The notes: generated by a model from the sequence alone, not told the origin. Counted from the stretch's first letter, positions 45,185-54,267 are shown. The stretch: 64,000 nucleotides of DNA from Nitrospinaceae bacterium (GCA_028278405.1 JANQEK010000043.1:1-64000), one strand, 5' to 3'. Made by a program: numbers and translations.

Positions 45185-46378
45185 ATTAAGAAAAAAATAT
45201 TTTTTGTAGGTTATGGGGGAGGGCATATCACTATGCTGATCCCTGTTCTCCAGGAGTTGCGTGCGAAAGACGATTATGAATTGGTGGTTTTGGGTCTGAC
45301 CACCGCCTCGGAAAAACTGCAGGCAGCCGGGATTCCGCATATCGGATATCGCCACCTTGTTGAGGAAGGGGATGAGGAAGCCCTGAAAATCGGGGAAAAT
45401 ATGGCTCGCGAATTAGAGCCCAGCGACAAGGTGAGCCGGGAGGAAACCGTCGCTTATTTAGGGTTATCCTACCAGGATTTGATCGACCGTTTGGGAAAGC
45501 GAGAAGCGGAAAATCAGTTTAAGCTTCATGGTCGGCGGGCATTTTTGCCTTTATCCGTCATGGAACGGACATTCAGGAAACTGCAACCGGACCTGGTGGC
45601 CGCTACAAATTCTCCCCGTTCAGAAAAAGCAGCTATCTTGACCGCGAGAAAAATGGGCATTCCCGCAGTATGCCTGATGGATTTATTCGACCCCAGGGAA
45701 TTTGAGGATCGGGTTGGTCAGCCGGGATATGCCGATCGGATTTGTGTCCTGTCTCAAGCCGTAAAGGAAAACCTGAAATCTTACGGAAGGCATGATGACG
45801 AAATTGTGGTTACGGGCAATCCGGCGTTTGATGATTTGGCAGAACCGGATTTGCAACTCAAGGCTGAGACATTACGGTCTCAAAGGGGATGGGCCGACGG
45901 AAAGGTTATTCTGTGGGCAAGGCAGGTCAATCCCAACGATTGGGGATTGTACGAAACGGTAGAATCACATTTTTACGATCTCCTAGAGCAGCACCGGGAC
46001 TGGCACTTGGTGATTCGCCTTCATCCAAATGATCTTACCCGCTTTGAAAACCTTCCTCCAAGAGTTACTCTGAGCACCCAAAAAGATGATCTTGCGACTT
46101 TTCTTCAAGCATCGGATGTGGTGATTACGGTGAATTCTACGGTAGGTGTACAGGGGGTTGCCATCGGCAAACCCTTGATCACCATAGAACTGGGTGCGGC
46201 TTCGCCTTTTACTCCTTACGGAGACCTGGGTTTTTCCATCGGGATTAAAGACGTTAATCTTCTTGAAGCAAGTATTCTAAAAGCGCTGGGTGGGTTTAAG
46301 GCATCCGCCACCCTTCCCAAGCCGGGCGGTGCCGCACACGCTGTGGTGGAGGTGATGCGGGATCTGTTGGGTGATTAA
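45185..46378 (+). CDS. GT-B-fold glycosyltransferase-like protein, paralogue 2, with apparent AUU start
   Basis: Paralogue of the protein at 34462-35694. The first ATG of the frame (45233) begins inside the conserved N-terminal loop. Reading upstream gives KKKIFFVGYGGGHITMLIPV, aligned with KKKSILFVTYGAGHVNMIIP of the paralogue, so about 16 residues lie before that ATG. No ATG, GTG, TTG or CTG occurs between the in-frame stop at 45161 and 45233. ATT at 45185 lies 7 bases after GCGGAG, an ideal spacing. I therefore call 45185-46378 (397 residues) with an AUU start. The C-terminal half carries VVTGNPAFDDLA, LVIRLHPNDL and VVITVNSTVGVQG. Its 3' end overlaps the convergent sulfotransferase gene by 4 bases. 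Confidence 0.72.
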   Translation: MKKKIFFVGYGGGHITMLIPVLQELRAKDDYELVVLGLTTASEKLQAAGIPHIGYRHLVEEGDEEALKIGENMARELEPSDKVSREETVAYLGLSYQDLIDRLGKREAENQFKLHGRRAFLPLSVMERTFRKLQPDLVAATNSPRSEKAAILTARKMGIPAVCLMDLFDPREFEDRVGQPGYADRICVLSQAVKENLKSYGRHDDEIVVTGNPAFDDLAEPDLQLKAETLRSQRGWADGKVILWARQVNPNDWGLYETVESHFYDLLEQHRDWHLVIRLHPNDLTRFENLPPRVTLSTQKDDLATFLQASDVVITVNSTVGVQGVAIGKPLITIELGAASPFTPYGDLGFSIGIKDVNLLEASILKALGGFKASATLPKPGGAAHAVVEVMRDLLGD

Positions 46379-47373
46379 AGTTTGTAGACGTCGGTGTCCC
46401 AAGTTGATGGATCGGTTTCCTTCAAGGGGTTTCTCTGAACCCCTTCATCATTCTGTATGATGTTTAAAATACCGTTCAAGGCAAGAGGGCTTTGTTGCAA
46501 CTTGGAGAGGGCTTTGTAGGCTTCCTTGATCCCTATTTGATCCAGTTTTCCTGACAAAGGGTACTGAAACTTATTCATCAATGACCGGTTGGTCCATTCG
46601 CACAGGATCAAATCTTCTTCAGCCAGGTGTTCTTTCCAGCGACCAATGGGGGTTTTGGAAATGCCTTCTATTTTGTCGCCAAAGGCGGTGTTGGGCGTCC
46701 ATTTGTCCTGGGTGACCTTGTTTTTGAACTGGCTGACGTTCAGCATTTCGGGTTGAAACGGGAGTCCCAAATCGCTGCAAAGGGTTTTTGTGGTTTTTTC
46801 GGGATCGGTCGCCAGATCCTCATACTTTAAAAGTACATATCGGTTTCCGAATCGCTCACGGTTGATCAGTGCGAATTTCATGGCATCAAAGCAATTGCCG
46901 ATGGCATCCAGATAGTCTACACCGGGAGCGATGGTTTCGTTTTTCCAGGAACTCAAAATATCTCTTGGATCCCGCAGGCAATGGACGATCGAAATATCGT
47001 CAAACATCTCCAAAATGTCTTCAGCGTTCCTCCATTGCAAAACCGTTTTTTCACCCCAGTTGGCGCTTCCCGTATACAACTGCATAAAAATGTCGTAAAG
47101 AGCGCCATAGGTCAATTGAGGTAAGGCCTCCACTTTCTTTTTATACTGCGCCACATCGATCCCGCTTCCGAAGCGTTTATTGAGCCGATGGTTCATCGAT
47201 TCCGCGAGCTGCAGAGAGGATTCCAGGGTAATCCGGTTTTTCCCGAATTTCATGTAAGCGAAGCGCATGAAATGAACGGAATCGTAAGTGATGCTCAAAT
47301 CGGAGTGCTGGTTGAGAATATGGCTGGCTAAGGTAGTGCCTGAGCGGAATGTTCCTGTAATAAAAATTTTCAA
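46375..47373 (-). CDS. PAPS-dependent sulfotransferase family protein
   Basis: Likely transfers sulfate from PAPS to a glycan. The 332 residues open with the 5'-phosphosulfate loop ITGTFRSGTTLASHIL and have the 3'-phosphate motif CLRDPRDILSSW around residue 137, both standard for this superfamily. The protein is soluble, without a signal peptide. It is last in the murJ-led operon and overlaps the methyltransferase stop by 4 bases (ATGA). The APS kinase gene at 59.3 kb could supply its donor. The acceptor sugar is unknown. Confidence 0.87.
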   Translation of the reverse strand: MKIFITGTFRSGTTLASHILNQHSDLSITYDSVHFMRFAYMKFGKNRITLESSLQLAESMNHRLNKRFGSGIDVAQYKKKVEALPQLTYGALYDIFMQLYTGSANWGEKTVLQWRNAEDILEMFDDISIVHCLRDPRDILSSWKNETIAPGVDYLDAIGNCFDAMKFALINRERFGNRYVLLKYEDLATDPEKTTKTLCSDLGLPFQPEMLNVSQFKNKVTQDKWTPNTAFGDKIEGISKTPIGRWKEHLAEEDLILCEWTNRSLMNKFQYPLSGKLDQIGIKEAYKALSKLQQSPLALNGILNIIQNDEGVQRNPLKETDPSTWDTDVYKL

Positions 47374-48176
47374 GAGGTCTTCTCCTCCAGTTCCGGATGC
47401 GCCTGTTGAAGGGTTTTGGAAATCGGAGCGGCAAACTCTTCAAAGTCTATTTCTTCGGAACCTTTTTCAATAATTAAAAACCATTCGTAAAATTTTTCAG
47501 GGATTTCCTGAAGATACTTATTCTTGGCAAAATCCCCCCTTCGGGGAAAATAATAGGAATCCAAAACCTTATGTCCTTTGGAAGCGAGCATTTCAAGCAT
47601 TTTCGGTACGTCGGTAAAAAAGTTTGGATGGCCTTTGCTGCGCGCGCCCATTTCAGCGTCCAGCGAGAGTTGGTCGTCCGAAAAATAGTTCAAGCTTTTT
47701 CCGGTGACATACAGCCTGCCTCCTATTTTAAGGACTCTAAGAAACTCACGCAAAGATTTAATCTGAAATGTGGAATCGAAGGTGGCAATACAGCTGACGT
47801 TATCAAAAAAATCATCCTCATACGGGACACTCTCCGCCTCAGATTCCTGCATATCTTTAATCTGGGGATCATTGCCGTGGGTATTTTTGGCAGCGGCTAT
47901 CATGGCGGATGAAATATCCACGCCATAAATGTTCACCTCGTATTCTTTGTAAATCCTAAACATTCGGCCCCAGGCGCAGCCCACTTCCAACAGATTTCCC
48001 GGATTGAACGGATTTTTTGCAAAAATAGATTCGTAAATCTCGTCATCCTCAGTTTTGGCGTCTCCATCAATGATCCTGCTTTCATGGGCATCCCCACCCG
48101 ATTCATCGACACGGGATTTCCAATATTCGTAATACTTTTGGTTCCAGTAATCTTTTCGTTCCTGTCCAGTTTTCAT
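47370..48176 (-). CDS. SAM-dependent methyltransferase
   Basis: A class I methyltransferase with motif I LLEVGCAWGRMFRIYKEY near residue 75, NIYGVDISSAMIAAA, and the post-motif DNVSCIATFDSTFQIKSLREFLRVLKIGG. I start at ATG 48176, which overlaps the stop of the upstream gene as ATGA; the longer frame to 48275 lies inside that gene. It has 268 residues. Two methyltransferases (this and 18895-19521) in the island suggest methylated sugars, but the acceptor cannot be read. Confidence 0.85.
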   Translation of the reverse strand: MKTGQERKDYWNQKYYEYWKSRVDESGGDAHESRIIDGDAKTEDDEIYESIFAKNPFNPGNLLEVGCAWGRMFRIYKEYEVNIYGVDISSAMIAAAKNTHGNDPQIKDMQESEAESVPYEDDFFDNVSCIATFDSTFQIKSLREFLRVLKIGGRLYVTGKSLNYFSDDQLSLDAEMGARSKGHPNFFTDVPKMLEMLASKGHKVLDSYYFPRRGDFAKNKYLQEIPEKFYEWFLIIEKGSEEIDFEEFAAPISKTLQQAHPELEEKTS

Positions 48177-49513
48177 GAGTTCCCAAACTTTAATGTTTTG
48201 ACATAAGTGCTGCCGAATTTGTTGTTGGCGGCGAAACCAATAATATCCACGTCTTCGGGTGGAACCGTATCGCAATCGAAGGCGTAGTACCAGGTTTTCC
48301 CATCCAGGCCGAAATCGAAGTTGTCGTGGATGAAACGGTCGCCCCGTGTTTTGATGGCAAGAAACGGTTGGGGTCCGAACACGCTGCCTTTCACCGACTC
48401 AACTTTCAACCGATGAATACCGTCTTCCTCATAAAGGTTTCCATGCAATTCCAATTCTTCGGTTTGACCGTTGTGGACCACGGCATTGAAGGCATCTTTG
48501 GCACGGGCGTAGATAAATTGTGTGTCCGAGAATTTTTTGGAAGAGTTTTCTATCAATTTTCTGACTTTGTCCACCTCCGGACCCATATGACGCCAGTCAT
48601 GGCTGGCGACCCCCATAAGGACCGGTTCCCCTTTAGAGGCTTTTTCAAACGCCCGGTCCATCTCCCTTTGATCGATGCAGGCAATTCGTGAGTTGATATT
48701 TAAAGACCTCGCAATGTAACGCTTGCAGCTGCCGGGTTTTTGATAATCGTAAATATCGGGTTGGTAAATGGACCAATCGTGCGGGGCTCGACGCCAATCC
48801 CCCGACCGTCCATTTTTAAAATCATTATGCTTTTCAAACTCTGAAGCATCTTCGATGGCCATATTGGAAGTGTCGAAAGGAATCCATTGTTCAAGGAACC
48901 AGTTGCTGTCGGGTCGTTCTGTTTGAAACCCGGCGCGAAAAGTACTTGGAAAAAAATTGCGCTCGATAATCCTCCGGGCCAGCGTTTCATAGAGATGCGG
49001 AGAGTTGACATAGGATGTGGCGCATCGATGAGCCTCTTTATAAGTGGACATGGGATGAAAATGCCACTCGATCGCATCCATGGGAGAATTGTATTTATCG
49101 ACAAACTCCAGATAACGATCGTGAATATTGTTATAGCCCATTTCCCGACGTCTCGGGTTAGTCGTAAAATCCACATGATCCAGGCAATGCCAGTTATAAA
49201 CCCAGCCGTTGCCTGCGGAATCCGGCAGACTGTTCCTGAAATCAGGGCTCATTATTTCCGCAAGCATTGCTTCAATTTTCTCCCAACTGTCGTTGTAAGA
49301 CAGAAGTTGTGGATCGACCACCTCGGCCACCTGGCTTTCTTTTCCATTGAGGTCGATTTCCTGGTTTTGGAGTTTTTTCAGGTTAGCGTAAGTGGCGGGA
49401 AGGTTCACATCAAACAAATCATGCAGTCGCTCAAAAGTCGCTTGCAGGGACTCATACAAGGGACCTTCAGTATCAATCGAGTGAACCACATATACGGTTT
49501 TGGGGCTGGCCAT
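48173..49513 (-). CDS. Uncharacterised DTEGP/WHFHP family protein, copy 2
   Basis: Paralogue of the gene at 39474-40805, 446 residues, similar along the whole length. Matching blocks: HSIDTEGPLYESL, TFERLHDLF, NDSWEKI, GWVYNWHCLDHV, IEWHFHPMSTY, CATSYVNS, RPDSNWFLEQWIPFD, GRSGDWRRAPHDW, SHDWRHMGPEVDKVRKL and SVFGPQPFLAIK. The invariant DTEGP, WHFHP, Glu/Trp pairs and His-Asp sites look like an enzyme active site, perhaps a CE4-like deacetylase or other metal-dependent sugar enzyme. Here it follows asnB and precedes a methyltransferase with an ATGA overlap, so it is part of a tightly coupled glycan operon. Confidence 0.72.
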   Translation of the reverse strand: MASPKTVYVVHSIDTEGPLYESLQATFERLHDLFDVNLPATYANLKKLQNQEIDLNGKESQVAEVVDPQLLSYNDSWEKIEAMLAEIMSPDFRNSLPDSAGNGWVYNWHCLDHVDFTTNPRRREMGYNNIHDRYLEFVDKYNSPMDAIEWHFHPMSTYKEAHRCATSYVNSPHLYETLARRIIERNFFPSTFRAGFQTERPDSNWFLEQWIPFDTSNMAIEDASEFEKHNDFKNGRSGDWRRAPHDWSIYQPDIYDYQKPGSCKRYIARSLNINSRIACIDQREMDRAFEKASKGEPVLMGVASHDWRHMGPEVDKVRKLIENSSKKFSDTQFIYARAKDAFNAVVHNGQTEELELHGNLYEEDGIHRLKVESVKGSVFGPQPFLAIKTRGDRFIHDNFDFGLDGKTWYYAFDCDTVPPEDVDIIGFAANNKFGSTYVKTLKFGNS

Positions 49514-49522
49514 AATTGTTCC

Positions 49523-51364
49523 TTAGCTCAAACTTTTTGCGTTCATGATATCAGGAAAGAGTTCCGCTGTAAGTGGCGCCTGAGTCCAGTGATGATCCAA
49601 AAACAGGCGAAACCACATTTCGACTGCGATCAGGGCTCGAAGTTCCCGGGTGAAGTTGCCTTCCCCGCTCTGGTGTTTGTTCAGCATATGGGTCACAAAC
49701 TGCGGGTTGAACAGTCCGCGCTCCACAAATCGGGGCGAGGTCAGAAGCTCACGCGAAAAGTCCGCCAGTTCGTTCTTGAACCATTCCCCCACGGGTACAG
49801 TGAACATTTGCTTTTTACGATACGCCAGTGATTCGCCGATTAAAGGAGTGACCGCTTTTTTAAAAAGATACTTGGTCTCGCCATTCCGCAGTTTTAAATC
49901 TCCCGGCATGCGGAAGGCCAGCTCCATCATTCGGTAATCAAGAAAGGGAGTGCGCGCTTCCAGTGATACGGCCATTCCCATACGGTCCGGTTTCACCAGG
50001 TTGTTGCCCGGTAGAAGCATCATCATATCAATAAGCAAAGCCTGATTGATTCTGTCCTGGTGGGAGGACCGTTCATAAAGCGGCTGAATCACATTAAAGG
50101 ATTGAGTATCCGCAACCTCTTTGGCCAGGGAAGAGGTAATTAGATGTGCTTTGTTGTCTTCATCAAACAAGGTGATGTTTCTGTAATAAGCGCGGCGCCA
50201 TTCCTCTTCGGTCATCTTCTCGATGTCGGGATTTGCGAAAAAATCCCGGTATTTCGTGTATCCAGCAAACAGCTCGTCCCCGCCATCGCCTGTCAGGACA
50301 ACTTTGACATGTTTGACAGCCAGTTCAGCCACCCGGTAAGTGGGCAGGAATGAAACATCGCCGTGGGGCTGGTCACAAAAATAAGTCGCCAGCGGCCATA
50401 GATCCATCATGTTGGGGTCCACTTTTTCCATGACATGGTGAGTCCGGAACAAGTCGGCCGCCTCTTTCGCAAAGGGAGATTCGTCGAATTTTTTTTCACG
50501 GAAACCGATGCAGAACGTGTTGACCGGTTCCGACATGTTTTGTGCCATGTGGCCCACTACCGAACTTGAATCCACGCCGCCGGAAAGAAATGCGCCAAAT
50601 GGAACATCCGACCTCAGCCGCAGGCGCACCGCGTCTTCCAAAACGCTGTTGAACTCCTCAATCCATTCATCTTCACTTTTGGTTTCTGTGGAGATCCGGC
50701 TCAGGTCCCACCATTTGAATGTCTGCGTTTTACCGCGTTCGATGCGCATGGCTTCACCGGGCATCAAATGCCGGACTCCCTTGAACATCGTGAAGGGCGG
50801 AGGAACGTAATTGTAAGTCAGAAAATGATAAAGTGCTTCCGGGTCCATTTCGCGCAGGATTCCCGCCGTCAGAATGGATTTGATTTCAGATGCAAACAGA
50901 ATGCGTCCTTCCTGTTCATGTAGATACAGGGGTTTGACGCCGATACGGTCCCGGATCAGAAACATTACATCTTTCCGTCCATCGTAGATGGCGATGGTGA
51001 ACATTCCATTCAACTTATGAATAAAGTCGATTCCTTCGCGCTCATAGAGACGAAGGATCACTTCCGTATCCGAATGGGTTTTGCAGGGATATCCGTCTTT
51101 GGCCAACTCCTCGGCCAGTTCAATATAATTGTAAATTTCACCATTTTGCACGACAGCCGTCCGGCCATCTTCGGAGACAAACGGTTGGTGACCCTGATTG
51201 AGGTCGATGATGGAAAGCCGTTGATTGCCCAGTGCGACTCCCGGTTTGTGAAAGATGCCATGATCATCCGGCCCCCGATGTGTGATCATCGTTCCCATCG
51301 CCTTAAGGATGGACTCTTCCATTACATTATTGTTGTGATCAAAATATCCGAAGATGCCGCACAT
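49523..51364 (-). CDS. asnB: Glutamine-hydrolysing asparagine synthase-like amidotransferase
   Basis: A 613-residue AsnB. The N-terminal glutaminase has Cys2 (MCGIFGYFDHNNN), ITHRGPDDHG, QRLSIIDLNQGHQP and NGEIYNY. The C-terminal synthetase domain has the PP-loop FLSGGVDSSSVVGHM, DGGDELFAGY and MGMAVSLEARTPFLDYRMM. AsnB-like genes are frequent in glycan clusters and may amidate a uronic acid or make asparagine; context favours a glycan substrate. The start overlaps the preceding sugar transferase stop by one base (TAATG). Confidence 0.92.
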   Translation of the reverse strand: MCGIFGYFDHNNNVMEESILKAMGTMITHRGPDDHGIFHKPGVALGNQRLSIIDLNQGHQPFVSEDGRTAVVQNGEIYNYIELAEELAKDGYPCKTHSDTEVILRLYEREGIDFIHKLNGMFTIAIYDGRKDVMFLIRDRIGVKPLYLHEQEGRILFASEIKSILTAGILREMDPEALYHFLTYNYVPPPFTMFKGVRHLMPGEAMRIERGKTQTFKWWDLSRISTETKSEDEWIEEFNSVLEDAVRLRLRSDVPFGAFLSGGVDSSSVVGHMAQNMSEPVNTFCIGFREKKFDESPFAKEAADLFRTHHVMEKVDPNMMDLWPLATYFCDQPHGDVSFLPTYRVAELAVKHVKVVLTGDGGDELFAGYTKYRDFFANPDIEKMTEEEWRRAYYRNITLFDEDNKAHLITSSLAKEVADTQSFNVIQPLYERSSHQDRINQALLIDMMMLLPGNNLVKPDRMGMAVSLEARTPFLDYRMMELAFRMPGDLKLRNGETKYLFKKAVTPLIGESLAYRKKQMFTVPVGEWFKNELADFSRELLTSPRFVERGLFNPQFVTHMLNKHQSGEGNFTRELRALIAVEMWFRLFLDHHWTQAPLTAELFPDIMNAKSLS

Positions 51365-51918
51365 TAGAAACTGCCTTTGAAAAGTACCTGCTTGATGGTG
51401 AGAAAAAGAATCTTCAAATCCAGCCCGAAAGAAATATTGTCGACGTATTCCAAATCCAAAGCCGTACGCTTTCCCTCCCCGCCGACGTTACGGATGGTGG
51501 CTTGTGCCAGGCCGGTAATTCCGGGCTTGACGCAAGTTCGTTTGTCCCATTCTTCCTGGGTGTAATTGGATCGTTGGGCAAAGACATCGGGACGGGGACC
51601 CACCAAACTCATGTCTCCCTTCAACACATTCAGTAGTTGAGGAAGTTCATCCAAACTGGTTTTGCGTAGAAAAGCGCCAACCTTTGTTATCCGGGAGTCC
51701 CCTTTGGCAGTGAAATACGGGCCCTTCTCGCTCGCGCCGGCCACCATGCTTCGAAATTTGTACATTCGAAACGGTTTTGCAAACTGACCCACCCGTTCCT
51801 GGACAAAAAAAACACCGCCTTTCGATTCTATTATTATAGCCAGAGATATCAGCAAGATAAACGGGAAAAGCAGGATTAGAGATACCAGGCTGACGATGAA
51901 ATCAAAAACTCGTTTCAC
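51364..51918 (-). CDS. Undecaprenyl-phosphate sugar-1-phosphate transferase, PglC-like
   Basis: A small monotopic phosphoglycosyl transferase (184 residues) that starts lipid-linked glycan assembly on the inner leaflet. It has one reentrant N-terminal hydrophobic segment (FDFIVSLVSLILLFPFILLI), then MYKFRSMVAGA and the catalytic Asp-Glu in RKTSLDELPQLLNVL. SLVGPRPDVF and KPGITGLAQ are also seen. Size and sequence match PglC/PglB-type enzymes, whose donor in Campylobacter is UDP-diacetylbacillosamine, the same compound the PglF/PglE/PglD-like enzymes here should make. Confidence 0.92.
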   Translation of the reverse strand: MKRVFDFIVSLVSLILLFPFILLISLAIIIESKGGVFFVQERVGQFAKPFRMYKFRSMVAGASEKGPYFTAKGDSRITKVGAFLRKTSLDELPQLLNVLKGDMSLVGPRPDVFAQRSNYTQEEWDKRTCVKPGITGLAQATIRNVGGEGKRTALDLEYVDNISFGLDLKILFLTIKQVLFKGSF

Positions 51919-51926
51919 GGTTCTTC

Positions 51927-52748
51927 CTATCGTTTGTCCCGGGTTTGGATCAGCAACTTAACGATCTGGATAACTTTTTCCCGATCCAGTTGGATTTGTT
52001 CCGGCGAACGCTGGAGCAGGTATTCTTCGCTTTCTCTGAGCTTTTCAATTTCATAATTCAATTTTCCGAAATCAGCAAATTCTTCGGACAGCACGCCCCG
52101 GTGAAAGGTTCTCGATAAAATCACTGACGATGAACCCAGGCGTAAATGTTCGCCCAGAACTAGCTCGCCCGGCAGTTGTCCCTCACCGATGCGGGCAATA
52201 CCTCCGAAGCCGAAGGGTAGCCCCGCCTGTTTGATGGTGTCCGCCATACGATCGACCATGCCGTTCGCCAGCGGTTCAAAAATGAAATTCTGTTTGAGGC
52301 CGAGGTGTAGATCGTTCAGGCCGATATAGATTTCGGAAAGGCCTTTTATTTTTACGATTTCTTCCAGACATTCTGCGGACTCAGGTGTTTCCACAAGGGG
52401 AATGACCCCCGCCCGGCCATCGACCTGTTTGCAGAAGTCCGACAATTCCTCCGCTTTATGAAACATAGGAAGCATCAGGTATTCGGGTTTCGATTCCAGG
52501 GCCTGTTCGATTTCTTCCCCGATTCGGTCGTGCGGAGGATTGAGCCGGACCAGCAACTCCGAGTTCGGGATTGCAGCACGTACTTTTGGAACATCGTCCA
52601 TGGAATGAGCGCTGATGACGGTATCGAGATGCCCCTGCCTCTCTTTCTTGCCTAGAATCTCAAGGTCTATAAAAATACGGTCGACTCCGGCATTCACCGC
52701 AGATTTCGCGAGGTCCGGTTGGTTGGTGATCAACATTAATTTAAGCAT
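51927..52748 (-). CDS. HpcH/HpaI aldolase / citrate lyase-like protein
   Basis: A 273-residue TIM barrel of the PEP/pyruvate superfamily. It shows FIDLEILGKKERQG, ELLVRLNPPHDRIGEEI, PMFHKAEELSDFC, VIPLVETPESAE and IYIGLNDLHLGL, where Arg, Glu and Asp of the metal-pyruvate site lie in related enzymes. Some members cleave 2-keto-3-deoxy acids, so one possibility is handling of nonulosonic acid precursors. No direct evidence exists. It overlaps murJ by 8 bases and lies 8 bases before the sugar transferase gene. Confidence 0.78.
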   Translation of the reverse strand: MLKLMLITNQPDLAKSAVNAGVDRIFIDLEILGKKERQGHLDTVISAHSMDDVPKVRAAIPNSELLVRLNPPHDRIGEEIEQALESKPEYLMLPMFHKAEELSDFCKQVDGRAGVIPLVETPESAECLEEIVKIKGLSEIYIGLNDLHLGLKQNFIFEPLANGMVDRMADTIKQAGLPFGFGGIARIGEGQLPGELVLGEHLRLGSSSVILSRTFHRGVLSEEFADFGKLNYEIEKLRESEEYLLQRSPEQIQLDREKVIQIVKLLIQTRDKR

Positions 52749-54267
52749 GGGTACGCAATCCCAGACGATGGATAATATAGTCCCGGTACCGTTTAATGGC
52801 CAGGAATCCGCCCGCCAGCATCAGGACTCCCGCCCCGACTGCCAGACCCAGGGAACCCACCAGGGGCAATTGGATCGTACGGACGATCCATATGAAAGGC
52901 AACAGCAGGAAAAATCCAATGACAAGAACTTTCGAAACCTCAATGAGTGTCGGTAATTTAATGATAGACAGTTTGTGGCGTTGATAGAGCAGAATGATCT
53001 GTGCGGCCATAATAAGCCATAAAGAAGCGACCAGGGCCATCATAATTCCCTGCAACCCATTCTGCTCGAATAAAAATGCAGCCAGGGGCGCAAATACAAT
53101 AACACCAACCAAACTGCAATAAAACGGAAGTTTGGTATCCCGCTTGGCATTGGCCAGAGCGGTCGTCAACAAGATGATTCCCTGTGCCGGCAGGGCAGTG
53201 ATCCCGACAGTCACTAAAAGAATAATGCTCTGGATTCCTTCTGCGGGCATGACTCCCCACTGAAAGGCCAGACGGGTCAGGGGCTGACCGAAGCAGATGA
53301 AAACCAGGACCATGGTATAGGCAATGATAAAGACCCAAAGAACTCCATCGGTTGCCAGTCGCTCCCCTTCCTCATTACGGTCCTGTGCAAAAAACTCAGA
53401 AAGTTTTGGAAAAAGCACCGAAGCCAATACCCCCAGGCAGACTCCCATGGGCAATTCGATCAATTTCAATGAGTAGTTCATCGAAGCAAACCCACCCGGT
53501 CCCGCCAGAGAAGACACGGCGCGGGCAATGACGGGAAGAGCCGCTATCAGACTTCCAGCGGCCAGGGCTTGAAAATACCGGAAAAACAAATCTCTTGAAA
53601 TAAGCCAACCTTCCGGTCGTGTCCATTGCATCCCCTGGGTTCCCATGCAGACGAGTTGCGAAAACCATCGTAAAAGTCCTCCGATAAGAACGGCAGCCCC
53701 CAGAATTTTGAAGTCGCCTGCATCGGTCACGAAAAAAAACAGCGCAACAATCAAGGTCGTATTGAAAATAAACGTCCCCAACGCTGGAACGGCGAAATGG
53801 TTTTTGGATTGAAGATAACTCATGGTGATGCCCGCCAAAGCGGTTAACGGCATCAACCATAAAACAATGGTTAACAAATACCGGGTGGTTTGTACCGATG
53901 CCGGGTCAAATCCCGGTGCAAATACATGAATCAACAGGTCGGCATTCCAAACCAGGATTGCCACCAATAACAAGAATCCCGAGCCGGCCAGAAAGCTGGA
54001 TTGCAGGAACAGATGATCAGCGATTTTTGGAGCAGAGCGTTTGAATTCCGGAATAAGGGCGGCGGCGAAGGCGCCTCCCATCAGCAGATTGATCAGAAAA
54101 TCCGGTAGAGTCAGGGAAAATAAAACGATATCCGCGTCCTGGCTGACGCCGAATTTGGAAGCCACCGCTACATCCCGCAAAAATCCAGTGAGTCGGCCAA
54201 GCAGGATACCCCCCGAGACCAGCAAACCGGCAGACACCAGATGACGTAATAGCGATTTGGAACTCAT
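52741..54267 (-). CDS. MurJ/MviN-family lipid-linked glycan flippase
   Basis: A 508-residue MOP-superfamily transporter with about 14 membrane helices. The N-terminal block GILLGRLTGFLRDVAVASKFG, then FLINLLMGGAFAAALIPEF and YSLKLIELPMGVCLGVLASVLFPKLSE, match MurJ closely. MurJ flips lipid II; here the gene leads a polysaccharide operon with a PglC-like transferase, so it may instead flip the lipid-linked glycan, as MurJ paralogues sometimes do. Whether another murJ exists in the genome cannot be seen. Start at 54267, about 180 bases after an extended -10 element. Confidence 0.85.
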   Translation of the reverse strand: MSSKSLLRHLVSAGLLVSGGILLGRLTGFLRDVAVASKFGVSQDADIVLFSLTLPDFLINLLMGGAFAAALIPEFKRSAPKIADHLFLQSSFLAGSGFLLLVAILVWNADLLIHVFAPGFDPASVQTTRYLLTIVLWLMPLTALAGITMSYLQSKNHFAVPALGTFIFNTTLIVALFFFVTDAGDFKILGAAVLIGGLLRWFSQLVCMGTQGMQWTRPEGWLISRDLFFRYFQALAAGSLIAALPVIARAVSSLAGPGGFASMNYSLKLIELPMGVCLGVLASVLFPKLSEFFAQDRNEEGERLATDGVLWVFIIAYTMVLVFICFGQPLTRLAFQWGVMPAEGIQSIILLVTVGITALPAQGIILLTTALANAKRDTKLPFYCSLVGVIVFAPLAAFLFEQNGLQGIMMALVASLWLIMAAQIILLYQRHKLSIIKLPTLIEVSKVLVIGFFLLLPFIWIVRTIQLPLVGSLGLAVGAGVLMLAGGFLAIKRYRDYIIHRLGLRTHA

